From Chitinophagales bacterium (GTDB lineage: Bacteria; Bacteroidota; Bacteroidia; Chitinophagales; Chitinophagaceae): a stretch of DNA of 56,362 nucleotides. The notes under the pieces were generated by a model. The model made no database searches. It saw nothing but the letters and a program-made list of their open reading frames with translations, and was not told the origin of the DNA. The position numbers and the translations under genes are program-made. Shown one piece after another: positions 15,793-25,200 of the stretch. Location of the stretch: NCBI GenBank assembly GCA_025353485.1, contig JANXQO010000014.1, positions 1 through 56,362 of the forward strand, written 5' to 3'. Each line of letters starts with the position of its first letter. The first letter of the stretch is position 1.

Positions 15793-16143
15793 TTATAAAG
15801 TCCATTTCTTTTCCAGCTTTTGAAGTATGGTTGATAAAACAGAAAGTAAAAGGCCAAAAATAAATGCCCACCAAAAACCATCTATTTTAATTCCGGAAAC
15901 AAATTTATCTGCCAACAGAATTATAAGAACATTTATCACCAAAAGAAAAAGCCCAAGGGTGATAATAGTAAGGGGCAGAGTTAATATAATGAGTAATGGC
16001 TTAACGATGGCATTAAGAACCGCCAGCACCAAAGCAAAAATTATTGCAGTAGTAAATGAATTTATTGCTACATGTGGCTTTAATAATATTGACAATACAT
16101 ACACCACTACAGCGGTAATAAGTAAATTGATAATCCATCTCAT
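15793..16143 (-). CDS. Small four-helix membrane protein, phage-holin-4-like family
   Basis: A 116-residue integral membrane protein with four hydrophobic segments (about residues 3-22, 30-50, 53-78 and 90-108). The pattern, with NAIVKPLLIILTLPLTIITLG and NVLIILLADKFV in the middle, matches the 'phage holin family 4 / mycobacterial superfamily IV' group. Despite the name these are widespread chromosomal proteins of unknown role and are not linked to prophages here. It is 40 bases upstream of the E1 gene on the same strand and likely shares its transcript. Confidence 0.85.
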   Translation of the reverse strand: MRWIINLLITAVVVYVLSILLKPHVAINSFTTAIIFALVLAVLNAIVKPLLIILTLPLTIITLGLFLLVINVLIILLADKFVSGIKIDGFWWAFIFGLLLSVLSTILQKLEKKWTL

Positions 16144-16170
16144 AGTTTATAATTTAAACAGAAAGCTACT

Positions 16171-17448
16171 CTAAATTACTACCAACTCAAAAAATTCTTC
16201 GGCAACAAAATATTTTTCAGCAAGTTGCTTTAATTCCTCTGCCGTAATATTTTTTATTGTATTCATTGAATCATAAAAATAATTTTCATCCAGGTTATTA
16301 AGGATAAGATTTTTCCAACGGTTAATGATCTGGAATGGACCATCAAGGTCGCCAAGGTTACTGCCCATCATATAATTTTTTACCAATAGCAATTCTTCTT
16401 CGTCTACCAACTCTTCTTTTAATATGTTCATTTCTTTGTACACTTCTTCAATGGTTGCTTCGCAAACATCTTTACCGGCTTCTGTACTTATCATCCATGC
16501 GGTTTGCTGAATATGATTTTGGATATAACTGTGTATGCCATAAGTATAGCCTTTTTCTTCCCTGATATTTGCCATTAGCCTTGAGCCGAAAAAACCGCCA
16601 AATAAAGTATTTAATATCATCGCCTTTTTAAAATCGGGATGATGGCGGTTAGGGAATGGCCGGGCAATGCGAATAGCCCCCTGCACTCCATTGGGGTCAT
16701 TATTTATTCTGAATTTTTTTTGTGATTCCGGAGTAGGGATATTTTCAGGATATAAAATGGGTTCATTAAAATTAAGGTCACCAAAAAAAATATTTAATTG
16801 CTCTTCAAAATCAGCGGGTAACTTTCCGGCCGCAAATAAAATACATTTTCCTTTCAGGTAATGATCTTTATAAAACTGCCTTAAATCATCTGCCTTAAAT
16901 GCATCGTATGCTTCTGAAGTGCTGAATTTTCCATACGGATGTTCTTCTCCATACAGGTATTTATCAATAAAACGATTGGCAACAAAATCTCCTTTTTGTA
17001 AATTAACCGAAAGCTGCTGTTTGCTGTTTTGTATCAGGATCTCAAGTTCCTGCTCCGGAAATATTGAATCAGTAAGTATTTCTCTGATAACCGGTAATAG
17101 TTTATTTAAATACTTTGAAAGACAATGCAGTGTAAGCGTCGCGGTTTCATTACTGCAGGCCCGGTTTAAATAGGCGCCATAATATTCAAAGTGTTCATTT
17201 ATCCGGAAAGCTGTTTTTTTAGAAGTGCCATTCTTTAATAAATTATTAGTGATGGCTGCCACCAAATTTTTTTGTTCGTAATTATTGCCTGCATAAAAAA
17301 CAAACTCAAGCATCATTACTTCTTCTACCCCTGCATTAATTGCATACACAGGAGCATTATTCTTTAATACAATTTTTTGGTAAGGCTTTAATGTAAGATT
17401 AAATTCAACTGCGTCTTTTATCTGTGGAGATTGGGTTCTGTTTAGCAT
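16171..17448 (-). CDS. M16 family peptidase-like subunit, non-catalytic
   Basis: A 425-residue M16-fold protein lacking the zinc-binding HxxEH. Where that motif would fall it reads ITNNLLKNGTSKK...INEHFEYYG. The C-terminal half keeps the substrate-side pattern GGFFGSRLMANIREEKGYTYG, with the Arg and Tyr that complete the active site of a partner subunit. This makes it the regulatory half of a heterodimeric M16B peptidase (as in mitochondrial processing peptidase or bacterial PqqF/YmxG-like pairs), with the catalytic half encoded by the gene ending at 17970. No signal peptide is visible, so it may act in the cytoplasm. The two halves are separated only by a toxin-antitoxin pair; this gene starts 7 bases after the toxin stop. 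Confidence 0.88.
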   Translation of the reverse strand: MLNRTQSPQIKDAVEFNLTLKPYQKIVLKNNAPVYAINAGVEEVMMLEFVFYAGNNYEQKNLVAAITNNLLKNGTSKKTAFRINEHFEYYGAYLNRACSNETATLTLHCLSKYLNKLLPVIREILTDSIFPEQELEILIQNSKQQLSVNLQKGDFVANRFIDKYLYGEEHPYGKFSTSEAYDAFKADDLRQFYKDHYLKGKCILFAAGKLPADFEEQLNIFFGDLNFNEPILYPENIPTPESQKKFRINNDPNGVQGAIRIARPFPNRHHPDFKKAMILNTLFGGFFGSRLMANIREEKGYTYGIHSYIQNHIQQTAWMISTEAGKDVCEATIEEVYKEMNILKEELVDEEELLLVKNYMMGSNLGDLDGPFQIINRWKNLILNNLDENYFYDSMNTIKNITAEELKQLAEKYFVAEEFFELVVI

Positions 17449-17455
17449 TTTAAAA

Positions 17456-17767
17456 TTATAATGGATCTGGAAAATTAAACGATTCGGGCAACTGCCTTAA
17501 TTGATGATATACAGCAATTATATAAATGTTTTCATCTTTTATTATATAAAGTAATCTATAGCTTTTAACCAAAACTCTTCTCACCTGAAACTCTCCGGTT
17601 TTATTAATTACCATTCCAATTTCAGGGAATTTTAAAAGTTTTTGCGCTGAGAGATAGACAAGGTTTATCGTTTTTAAAGCATAGTATTCTGAATCAGTAG
17701 AAATATAATCTTTTATATCAGAAAGATTATTTAGTGATTCTTTTGTCCATATTATTTTTTGAACCAT
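17456..17767 (-). CDS. ParE/RelE-superfamily toxin
   Basis: A 103-residue basic protein of the RelE/ParE type. The order is typical: strand KIIWTKESLNNLSDI, a helical hairpin (ALKTINLVYLSAQKLLKFPEIG), strands FQVRRVLVKSYRLLYII and NIYIIAVYHQLRQLP at the end. The C-terminal H-Q-x-R-x-L pattern is usual for ParE-like toxins, which poison gyrase or cut mRNA depending on subfamily. The gene overlaps its antitoxin by 16 bases and lies 7 bases ahead of the M16-like gene, so it is read from the same leftward transcript. It interrupts an otherwise conserved pair of peptidase genes. Confidence 0.85.
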   Translation of the reverse strand: MVQKIIWTKESLNNLSDIKDYISTDSEYYALKTINLVYLSAQKLLKFPEIGMVINKTGEFQVRRVLVKSYRLLYIIKDENIYIIAVYHQLRQLPESFNFPDPL

Positions 17768-17943
17768 GAGTCAATCACATTCTTCATTTCTTCATTTGAA
17801 ACAACATTTCCATTTTCAACATCTTTTAATCCTCTTTCAATTTTATCAAGTACTACTATTCTTTCCAGCAACACATCAATATCTTCAAAATTATCTTCTG
17901 GCATCGCTTTGATACTTTCTATTATTTTTTCTTTAGTCAACAT
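17752..17943 (-). CDS. Antitoxin of the ParE-type module
   Basis: A 63-residue acidic protein: MLTKEKIIESIKAMPEDNFEDIDVL... followed by a helix and a C-terminal Lys/Glu-rich tail ending SWFKK. It fits the short antitoxins paired with ParE/RelE toxins in Bacteroidota, which bind the toxin through the C-terminal helix (GNVVSNEEMKNVIDSW). It precedes the toxin and overlaps it by 16 bases, the normal order for such modules. There are 26 bases from the end of the catalytic M16 gene to its start. Confidence 0.8.
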   Translation of the reverse strand: MLTKEKIIESIKAMPEDNFEDIDVLLERIVVLDKIERGLKDVENGNVVSNEEMKNVIDSWFKK

Positions 17944-17969
17944 AGAATGCTTTCTTTCAAAATTACAAT

Positions 17970-19208
17970 TTAGTTTTCTGAATAATAATACAAAGTGCTG
18001 CAGTTATCCTCTGTAAAAATATTTTTGCTTTCCTGTTGAATATCCTGTGCTGTTACTGCGTGGTAATGCTCCAGTTCTTTATTCATAAGGTCAGCATCTC
18101 CCAGTAATTCATAATTTGCCAAACTGCTGGCACGGCTCATCAAAGGCACATCTTCAAAAGCCATAAGGCTTTCGGTTTTGTTCTTTACCTTTTCCAATTC
18201 TGCTTCACTTACCATTTCTTTTTTCATTTTTTGTAATTCTTCTTCAATCGCTTTTTCAGCGGCTTCCATTGTTACACCTTTAATTAATTTACCATCTATC
18301 GCCAACAGGCCAGCATCAGCACTTCCAAAGTGAAAGCAGTTAATATTACTGAACAATTGTTTTTCTTTTACAAGGCTTTGATACAACCTTGAAGAACCTC
18401 CGCCACTTAACAAATCAGTTATAAGGTCTGCTGTGTAATATCTCATATCAAGTCTTGGATAAATATGCCAGCATTTATACAAGGCATCTAAAGGCACTTT
18501 TGCCTTTACCTCCAGCTTTCGTTCAACGGTTTGCTTTGGCTCCTGGGGAAGCTGACGATTATATTTTTCTCCCGAAGGAATATCACCAAACCATTTTTGT
18601 GCAAGCGCTTTTACCTGCTCAACTGTTACATTTCCGGCAACACATACAATTGCATTGGCAGGCGTATAATGTTTAAAGAAAAAGTTTTTTACATCCTGTA
18701 ATTGGGCGTTCTCTACATGGCTTAATTCTTTACCAATTGTCATCCACCGGTAAGGATGAACCTGGTAGGCAAGTGCACGCATTTTATGCCAAACATCACC
18801 ATACGGTTTATTAAGGTAATGTTCTTTAAATTCTTCAACTACTACTTTGCGCTGTACGTCTAAACTTTTTTCATCAAAAGCAAGAGACAGCATTCGGTCG
18901 CTTTCCAGCCAGAAAGCTGTTTCTAAATTTTCTGCAGGCAGTTGAATATAATAATTGGTAAGATCGTTGGTTGTATAGGCATTATTCTCTCCTCCTGCCA
19001 TTTGCAATGGCTCATCATACGAAGGAATATTTACACTTCCTCCAAACATAAGATGTTCAAATAAATGGGCAAAGCCTGTCTGGCCGGGGTCTTCGTCTCT
19101 TGCGCCTACATCATACATTATATTCAGTACAGCCATAGGCGTTGTTATATCCAGGTGAACGATAACCCGTAAACCATTATCCAGAATAAATTTCTCAAAT
19201 TGTATCAT
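17970..19208 (-). CDS. M16 family zinc peptidase, catalytic subunit
   Basis: A 412-residue M16B peptidase. The inverted zinc motif HLFEH is at residues 48-52 (GFAHLFEHLMFGGS), with the second Glu in the ENLETAFWLESDRM helix about 75 residues on, the normal distance. The C-terminal M16 domain has GGGSSRLYQSLVKEKQL. It probably forms a heterodimer with the non-catalytic subunit at 16171-17448 and degrades or processes peptides. The ATG at 19208 is used; the longer frame needs a TTG and adds only five residues (MNFAA). No signal peptide is visible. Confidence 0.9.
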   Translation of the reverse strand: MIQFEKFILDNGLRVIVHLDITTPMAVLNIMYDVGARDEDPGQTGFAHLFEHLMFGGSVNIPSYDEPLQMAGGENNAYTTNDLTNYYIQLPAENLETAFWLESDRMLSLAFDEKSLDVQRKVVVEEFKEHYLNKPYGDVWHKMRALAYQVHPYRWMTIGKELSHVENAQLQDVKNFFFKHYTPANAIVCVAGNVTVEQVKALAQKWFGDIPSGEKYNRQLPQEPKQTVERKLEVKAKVPLDALYKCWHIYPRLDMRYYTADLITDLLSGGGSSRLYQSLVKEKQLFSNINCFHFGSADAGLLAIDGKLIKGVTMEAAEKAIEEELQKMKKEMVSEAELEKVKNKTESLMAFEDVPLMSRASSLANYELLGDADLMNKELEHYHAVTAQDIQQESKNIFTEDNCSTLYYYSEN

Positions 19209-19264
19209 GGCGGCAAAATTCAATTAATTAAGCGCTAATTCCCAAAAAGTTTTTTTTGAAAATG

Positions 19265-20461
19265 CTAAAATATTTTGCCCGGTCTAAAATTTATTATAAG
19301 AGGGGTGTTTTCTCTCACGATCAAAACCTTTATTCTTTCTCCATCGGATTGTAAAAGGTTTTTGTATTGATTTATATCGTTACTGAAATTATTATTAATG
19401 GCAAATATTACATCCCCTTTTTTAAACCCTGCTTTAAATGCAGGAGAACCTTTTAATATATCGTCTATTATTATTTTTCCATCTACATAATAAATACTCA
19501 TTCCTGTGTACGAATAATCAAAAGGATCCTGAAAATGGCTATTGGGTAAAAGATGAATTTCTCTTTTTTGATAATTAAAAATTATGTTGAATCTTCTTAA
19601 AATATCATTGCCTATTAAGCCTCCCAGATAAGGATAAGAAGTAACATTAAATTCATCATCCAGAATGTGTGTGGGCACCCTGCGGAAACTGTATGGGCCT
19701 ATTTTTACCTCTCTAATTATCGTTACCATCATTCTTTTTTTACCCCCCAGCCCCTGTGCTTCTATGGGTACAGGTACCCTGGTTTTTAAAAAAAAAGAAC
19801 TGTCATCAACAAAGTCTTTGCTTAATAAAAAAGAAAGTCCTGCGCCTGTATCAAGATAAAAATTACTGTTTATTGTTCGCGAATCTTTTATACGCAAAGC
19901 CTGGATAGGTAATGCTGTAAATAAAGGATGCAGCAAATACCCTCCTGACGGATAGCGAATGCTGCCCGGCTCATATACTTTTACATTTGCACTGTCAAAA
20001 TCAACTTTTACAATATACCTGCTAAAAAAAGTATACCCAATGATACCGTCAATTTTTATCCCATAAACGCTGGTGAGTATTTCATAATTGTTTACATAAA
20101 AATCCAACCCTTTTATCTTTAGGCCAGGCAGATGAAGATCATTGTTTTTTGCAAAATCCACTTCGCGTATTCCGGCAATACCATTGATGGTTCTGCCTGA
20201 TGGAGAATGGGGAATCTTATATTCTGTACATGTTGAAGAATCCAGTGAAATTCCTCCACTGCCTGTATCTAAAATAAAATTCATTGTATCAGTAATGTTA
20301 TTAAGGGTTGCCCTTATAAGTATTACACCTCCGGTTAATTGTTTAAAGGGAAAGTTGGTAATATATTTCGTAGGCTTTTCAACAAACAATTCCTGTGCAG
20401 TAACGGATAAAGTTGAGACGCAAAATAATATGTGAAATAATGTCTGTCTCATAAGCAGCAT
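19265..20461 (-). CDS. Exported retropepsin-like aspartyl protease with PDZ domain
   Basis: A 398-residue exported protein. A signal peptide covers about residues 1-22 (LFHILFCVSTLSVTA, then Q). Two aspartyl-protease halves follow, each with the active-site triad: FILDTGSGG near residue 63 and FYLDTGAGLS near 205, with GIIGYTFFSRY and GGLIGNDILRRF flap/psi-loop motifs. A C-terminal PDZ domain (about 310-390, with GSPAFKAGFKKGDVIFAINN) probably recruits substrates. Two Asp in one chain means it could act as a monomer, like pepsin. It is divergent from mqnC, sharing a short intergenic region; a start at 20452 (MRQTLF) is equally possible. Confidence 0.85.
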   Translation of the reverse strand: MLLMRQTLFHILFCVSTLSVTAQELFVEKPTKYITNFPFKQLTGGVILIRATLNNITDTMNFILDTGSGGISLDSSTCTEYKIPHSPSGRTINGIAGIREVDFAKNNDLHLPGLKIKGLDFYVNNYEILTSVYGIKIDGIIGYTFFSRYIVKVDFDSANVKVYEPGSIRYPSGGYLLHPLFTALPIQALRIKDSRTINSNFYLDTGAGLSFLLSKDFVDDSSFFLKTRVPVPIEAQGLGGKKRMMVTIIREVKIGPYSFRRVPTHILDDEFNVTSYPYLGGLIGNDILRRFNIIFNYQKREIHLLPNSHFQDPFDYSYTGMSIYYVDGKIIIDDILKGSPAFKAGFKKGDVIFAINNNFSNDINQYKNLLQSDGERIKVLIVRENTPLIINFRPGKIF

Positions 20462-20483
20462 CCAAATTACAAGTTAATGCATG

Positions 20484-20491
20484 TATTTTTG
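20484..20491 (+). promoter_or_regulatory. Candidate mqnC promoter -7 box
   Basis: TATTTTTG matches TAnnTTTG. The expected start of transcription is about five bases upstream of the mqnC ATG at 20502, so the leader would be very short. It falls inside the longer frame that starts at 20481, which is an argument for the 20502 start. Confidence 0.5.
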
Positions 20492-20501
20492 CACCACTTA
20501 T

Positions 20502-21626
20502 ATGAATTTATCAACCGTTTTTAAAAAGGCGCTCAATTTTGAATTCCTTACTGTGGAAGAAGGCATGTTTTTGTTTAACAATGCTGCATTGAGTGAGTTG
20601 ATGCTGGTAGCCGATGAGCTAAGAAAAAAACAGGTGCCTCATGGAAAGGTGACCTGGATAATTGACCGCAACTTAAACACAACAAATGTTTGTATTGCCA
20701 ATTGCAAGTTTTGTAATTTCTATAGAATACCCGGTCATGCCGAAGCTTACATTACAGATATTGAAACATACAAAAGAAAGATTGATGAAACCTTTCGCTA
20801 TGGTGGTGAACAATTATTGCTGCAGGGTGGCCATCATCCTGATCTGGGATTATCTTATTATGTTGATCTTTTTAAACAACTAAAAGAACTTTATCCGAAT
20901 TTAAAATTGCATGCATTAGGCCCGCCGGAAGTGGCGCATATTACCAAGCTTGAAAGATCTACACACCGTGAAGTATTGATTGCTTTAAGAAAAGCGGGAC
21001 TTGATTCATTACCAGGGCCCGGTGCAGAAATATTAACTGACAGGGTTAGAAGGCTTATCAGCAAAGGAAAATGTGGCACACAGGAATGGCTTGATATTAT
21101 GACCGAAGCTCATCTACAACACATCACAACATCTGCCACTATGATGTTTGGACATGTGGAAACTGTACAGGAGCGTTTTGAACATTTGGTTAAACTTAGA
21201 GAAGTGCAGGCAAAAAAACCAAAAGATGCCAAAGGCTTTATTGCATTTATCCCATGGACCTTTCAGGATGTTGATACACTATTGGCAAGAATAAGAGGGG
21301 TACATAATTTAACCACTGCCGAAGAATACATCCGCATGATTGCCATGAGCAGGATAATGTTACCCAATGTAAAAAACATACAGGCAAGCTGGCTTACGGT
21401 TGGTAAACAGGTGGCACAACTTTGCCTGCATGCAGGCGCCAATGATTTTGGAAGTATTATGATAGAAGAAAATGTTGTAAGCGCTGCCGGTGCCCCACAC
21501 CGGTTTACCAGTTCAGGAATTCAGCAGGCAATAAGAGAGGCTGGTTTTGAACCGCAACTGCGAAACCAGCAATATGAATTTAGAAAGATGCCTGAGGTAA
21601 TGGAAGAACAGTTGATAGATTATTGA
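20502..21626 (+). CDS. mqnC: Cyclic dehypoxanthinyl futalosine synthase
   Basis: A 374-residue radical SAM enzyme of the futalosine route to menaquinone. The cluster motif CIANCKFCNFYR (C-x3-C-x2-C, followed by the FYR that separates MqnC from MqnE and CofH) lies near residue 65. Later blocks such as LLQGGHHPDLGLSYYVDLF, GLDSLPGPGAEI and FIPWTFQDVDT are family signatures. It makes the cyclic futalosine intermediate, and the menaquinol that results is the electron donor of the alternative complex III at the start of the window. The ATG at 20502 (MNLSTVFKKAL) is chosen over an upstream start because a promoter box overlaps the latter. Other mqn genes are not in the window. Confidence 0.93.
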   Translation: MNLSTVFKKALNFEFLTVEEGMFLFNNAALSELMLVADELRKKQVPHGKVTWIIDRNLNTTNVCIANCKFCNFYRIPGHAEAYITDIETYKRKIDETFRYGGEQLLLQGGHHPDLGLSYYVDLFKQLKELYPNLKLHALGPPEVAHITKLERSTHREVLIALRKAGLDSLPGPGAEILTDRVRRLISKGKCGTQEWLDIMTEAHLQHITTSATMMFGHVETVQERFEHLVKLREVQAKKPKDAKGFIAFIPWTFQDVDTLLARIRGVHNLTTAEEYIRMIAMSRIMLPNVKNIQASWLTVGKQVAQLCLHAGANDFGSIMIEENVVSAAGAPHRFTSSGIQQAIREAGFEPQLRNQQYEFRKMPEVMEEQLIDY

Positions 21627-22295
21627 GGTGAATGGTGTACTGTGATTATAACTAATGGGCAATTTTTCTTTTTTACCAAATGCTTGCTTTTATTAATTTT
21701 TTTTTAGCTGATGATAGCCTATCCACATGCTGTAATGGCAATTGCTCATTTATATATCCAATTGTCAATATCTAAAAATAGTAAGAACACACTTCGCCTA
21801 AATATTGAAATTAAGTATAACTACCAGGCAGTAATCTCATGCTTACACAGGTTTCTACCCATTTAATACCTTTTTACAATAATTATTATTTGGTATCGTT
21901 TTACAATTATATAAATCCATTTTATATGAATACAAATGCCCAAGGCCATAACTTTATTGTAAGACTTATTCAAAATTTTCTTACTAAACTTTCACAGCAT
22001 CCGGAATTTTATAACACTAGGTATTACAAAAAAATGCACAGAAATAACAGGCATGGCCATATTGTTTGGTGATTTGGAATTTGAAATAGTTTAAAACTTA
22101 TGAATCTCAACCTAAAAATAATTTTTGCCGGTATCAATTATTATCTTATTTTAGATACCCTTATTGAGAAAAAAGTATTTTAAACCAAAACCCATGCTTC
22201 ATTTTTTAAAATTTATTGCCCGAAAGCTGAGGCCGTATTTTGTATCCAGTTCACAAAGAGACTTTATAAGACTTAAAGATTTTATCACCGATTGA
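21627..22295. other. Gap with three short plus-strand ORFs and an inverted repeat
   Basis: 669 bases without a firm gene. Three plus-strand frames follow each other: 21926-22072 (48 residues, basic, ending RNNRHGHIVW), 22100-22183 (27 residues, hydrophobic) and 22194-22295 (33 residues, MLHFLKFIARKLRPYF...). The last ends exactly where the convergent SNF2 gene ends. None has a clear ribosome binding site or a recognisable family. An inverted repeat TGGCAATTG/CAATTGTCA lies at 21737-21768, after mqnC, but without a T-tract. Confidence 0.35.
21926..22072 (+). CDS. Possible small basic protein
   Basis: 48 codons beginning MNTNAQGHNFIVRLIQNFL, predicted to contain one amphipathic helix and a basic His/Arg-rich tail. 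An upstream in-frame start at 21839 would add 29 Tyr/Phe-rich residues. There is no family match by eye and no strong start signal; it is listed because it is the longest frame in a 669-base gap. Confidence 0.25.
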   Translation: MNTNAQGHNFIVRLIQNFLTKLSQHPEFYNTRYYKKMHRNNRHGHIVW

Positions 22296-25200
22296 TCAAC
22301 TGAACAGATATTCGACATCCTCTTTGCTCAAACTCTTAACAAAAGAAGTATCATCTGCTATGAGTTCTTTTGCAAGAATTCTTTTGCGGTCCTGCAACTG
22401 TAAAATTTTATCTTCAATAGTATCTTTACAGATCATTCTGTAGGCAAAAATATTTTTGGTTTGCCCGATACGATGGGTGCGGTCAATAGCCTGCTGTTCT
22501 ACTGCGGGGTTCCACCATGGATCAACAATGTATACATAATCAGCCGCCGTTAAATTTAATCCCACACCGCCGGCCTTTAATGAAATAAGAAATACGCGGC
22601 AGTCATCATTTTCCTGGAAATTTACTATAGCCCGTTGCCTGTCCATAGGAGAAGTGCTGCCATCAAAGTATTCAAATACCACATTATTCTCTTTAAGCTT
22701 TTCTTTTATTAATGCAAGCATGCCCAGAAATTGCGAAAAGATCAATGCCTTATGCTCACCAATGTTCTCCGTAATCTCCCGGGTAAGTTCGTCAAGCTTG
22801 ATTGAGTTATTAGGATATTTTTCTTCTTCATTTAAAATTGCCGGGCTGTCACATATTTGCCGCAGTTTCATCAATCCCTGCAATATGGTAAGTTGCGATC
22901 TGTCAATTCCCTGGTCATCAATAACCCCCAGTATTTTATCCCTGTATGCATTGCGATAGGCTTCATATACATTTCTTTGCTCATCCTCCATTTCACAAAA
23001 AAGGATGGTTTCCATTTTTTCAGGAAGATCTTTTGCAACCTGTTCTTTGGTTCTTCTTAAAATAAAAGGATATAAAAGCTTTCTTAAATGATCTTTTTGT
23101 TCAGGCTCTCCAAACTTATCAATAGGTGTTGCAAATTCATTTCTAAAAAATTCCATTGAACCCAGTAAACCCGGATTTAAGAAATTCATCTGTGCAAAAA
23201 TGTCGAAAGTATTATTCTGCAATGGGGTACCACTCATGCACAACCGATTTTTTGCTGTAAGCAAACATGCGGCTTTTGCCACCTTTGAGCCCGGATTTTT
23301 TATCGCCTGCGATTCATCCAGTATCACATAATCAAAGTTTGTTTTTGATAATACCATAATATCGCTACGCAGTGTACCATACGTTGTAATAATAATATTT
23401 GATTGCTCTAACTCTTCCGTGTTTCTTGTTCGGATACTGCCATGATGAATACGGTAGGTAAGCTCCGGCGTAAACTTTTTTATTTCATTCTCCCAATTAT
23501 AAATAAGTGTAGTAGGGCAAATAACCATTGCTTTTAAACCTCCATTCTCTTCTTTATAATGCCTTAGCATGGTTAGTGCCTGCACTGTTTTACCAAGCCC
23601 CATATCATCCGCAAGTATACCGCCCCAACCCACATCATTAAGATAATTTAACCAGTGATAACCCGATGTTTGATAAGGACGCAGAATATCTGCCAATCCT
23701 TCGGGAACATTAACTTCGGGGATGCTTTTAAAATTCCGCAGGCGTTCATATTTTGAATCAAGCTCAAAAGAAAGTTCTTTCTCGTCACGCTTTTCATAAA
23801 GATCATCAATAACACTTAAATGATATTTTGAGAGGCGCAGCTGGTTACTCTTTCCTTCTCCCAATTTAAACAGCAATGAATATTTTTTTATCCATTCATC
23901 CGGCAGAATTCCAAGAGTTCCATCATTTAACTGAACAAATGATTGTTTGTTTGCCAGCGCTTTTTTAATATCAATGATACCAATACGCTGGTCGCCAAAA
24001 GCAAGTTCCACTTTGGCATCAAACCAATCAAGCCCGCTGCTTACATGTATGTGCGTAGATGGCTTAGCTGTATTGAAACGGAAATTTTTTAATGCCTCAA
24101 ATCCAAATACAGGCACTTTCATTTCCTTCATGGCATCTACAAATAAAAAGAACCAGTTATTTTTTAAAACATCTGCACCTTTTAATACAAGGCTGTTACC
24201 ATCCTGCGGACGAACGAACAATGTATGGAGCGCTTCCAGTTTGGCTGTGAATTTTCTTTCCGCCTCTTTATTGCGATGAACGAGCAATACTTTATCTCCT
24301 TCGGGAATAATAATTACATCTTTATCATTGGCTTTTGTCTCAAAACCTTTATAGCTAAACAGGGGCTGAAACATAAGATAGTCACCCTTTTCAATAAGCA
24401 TTAATCTCACTTCAGGTTCTCCCTCTTTAATTTCTTTTATGAGTGATTTATCAAACTCAACCTGGTATTCTTTAGTTAGCGGTAAAATAATTTTCTGGTA
24501 TTGTTCTGCCCAGTTATCCTTTGATAAAATTACCGGCTTATTAAAATATTTTTCTGCATTCAATACATCTTCCGGCTTTTGCCATTGATAAAATTTATGA
24601 TTGTATAAGAATAACAGGCTGCTGTTCCATTCATTATTGTCAAGATGTGTTACCTGCCCTTCTATTTTTACTACACAGGTAAGTTCATAATGGCCATTTT
24701 TCGCCATAATTTTAAAAATAGGGGCAACAGCATCCTGTGATAATGATATTTCTTTTAGGGTTTCTGTTTTAAAATTTTTACCCTGCGGTAAATAAAACAC
24801 AAAAGAGTTAGCCGCATTCTCTTCAAATATTTTTTTTAATTTAGGATGCAGGTATTCAACCATCAATGCTTTTGTTTCTTCGGGCAATTCATCTTTTTCA
24901 TCATGAATTATGTTTTCCCAAAACCCACTGAAGGGTGAATTACGGTCAAGGTATTTATTAATTTCAGATGATTGAAGTTTACGCACCTGCTGCAGTAATT
25001 GCCTATCCTGTTCAGAGAATATTTCTATATTAATAAATTTGGTAAGATCTAACTTTTCTACACGGCTGATAAACTTTTTGTTGCCATTGTTATCGGGATC
25101 TTCATCTGCCTCTCCCTGGATAATATCAACAGAAAAGAAAGGGAACGATCTTTCACCTGCATTAAATACAATTCCCATTTTTTTAGAAGGTGAAATGGTA

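Noticed and set aside
15753-15881. 43-residue upstream extension of the E1 gene
   Set aside because: It overlaps the end of the holin-like gene and does not look like an E1 N-terminus; MHFNRKIF at 15752 fits the family.
15793-16143. Holin-like gene as a sign of a prophage
   Set aside because: No lysin, capsid, tail or integrase gene nearby; this family is widespread as chromosomal membrane protein.
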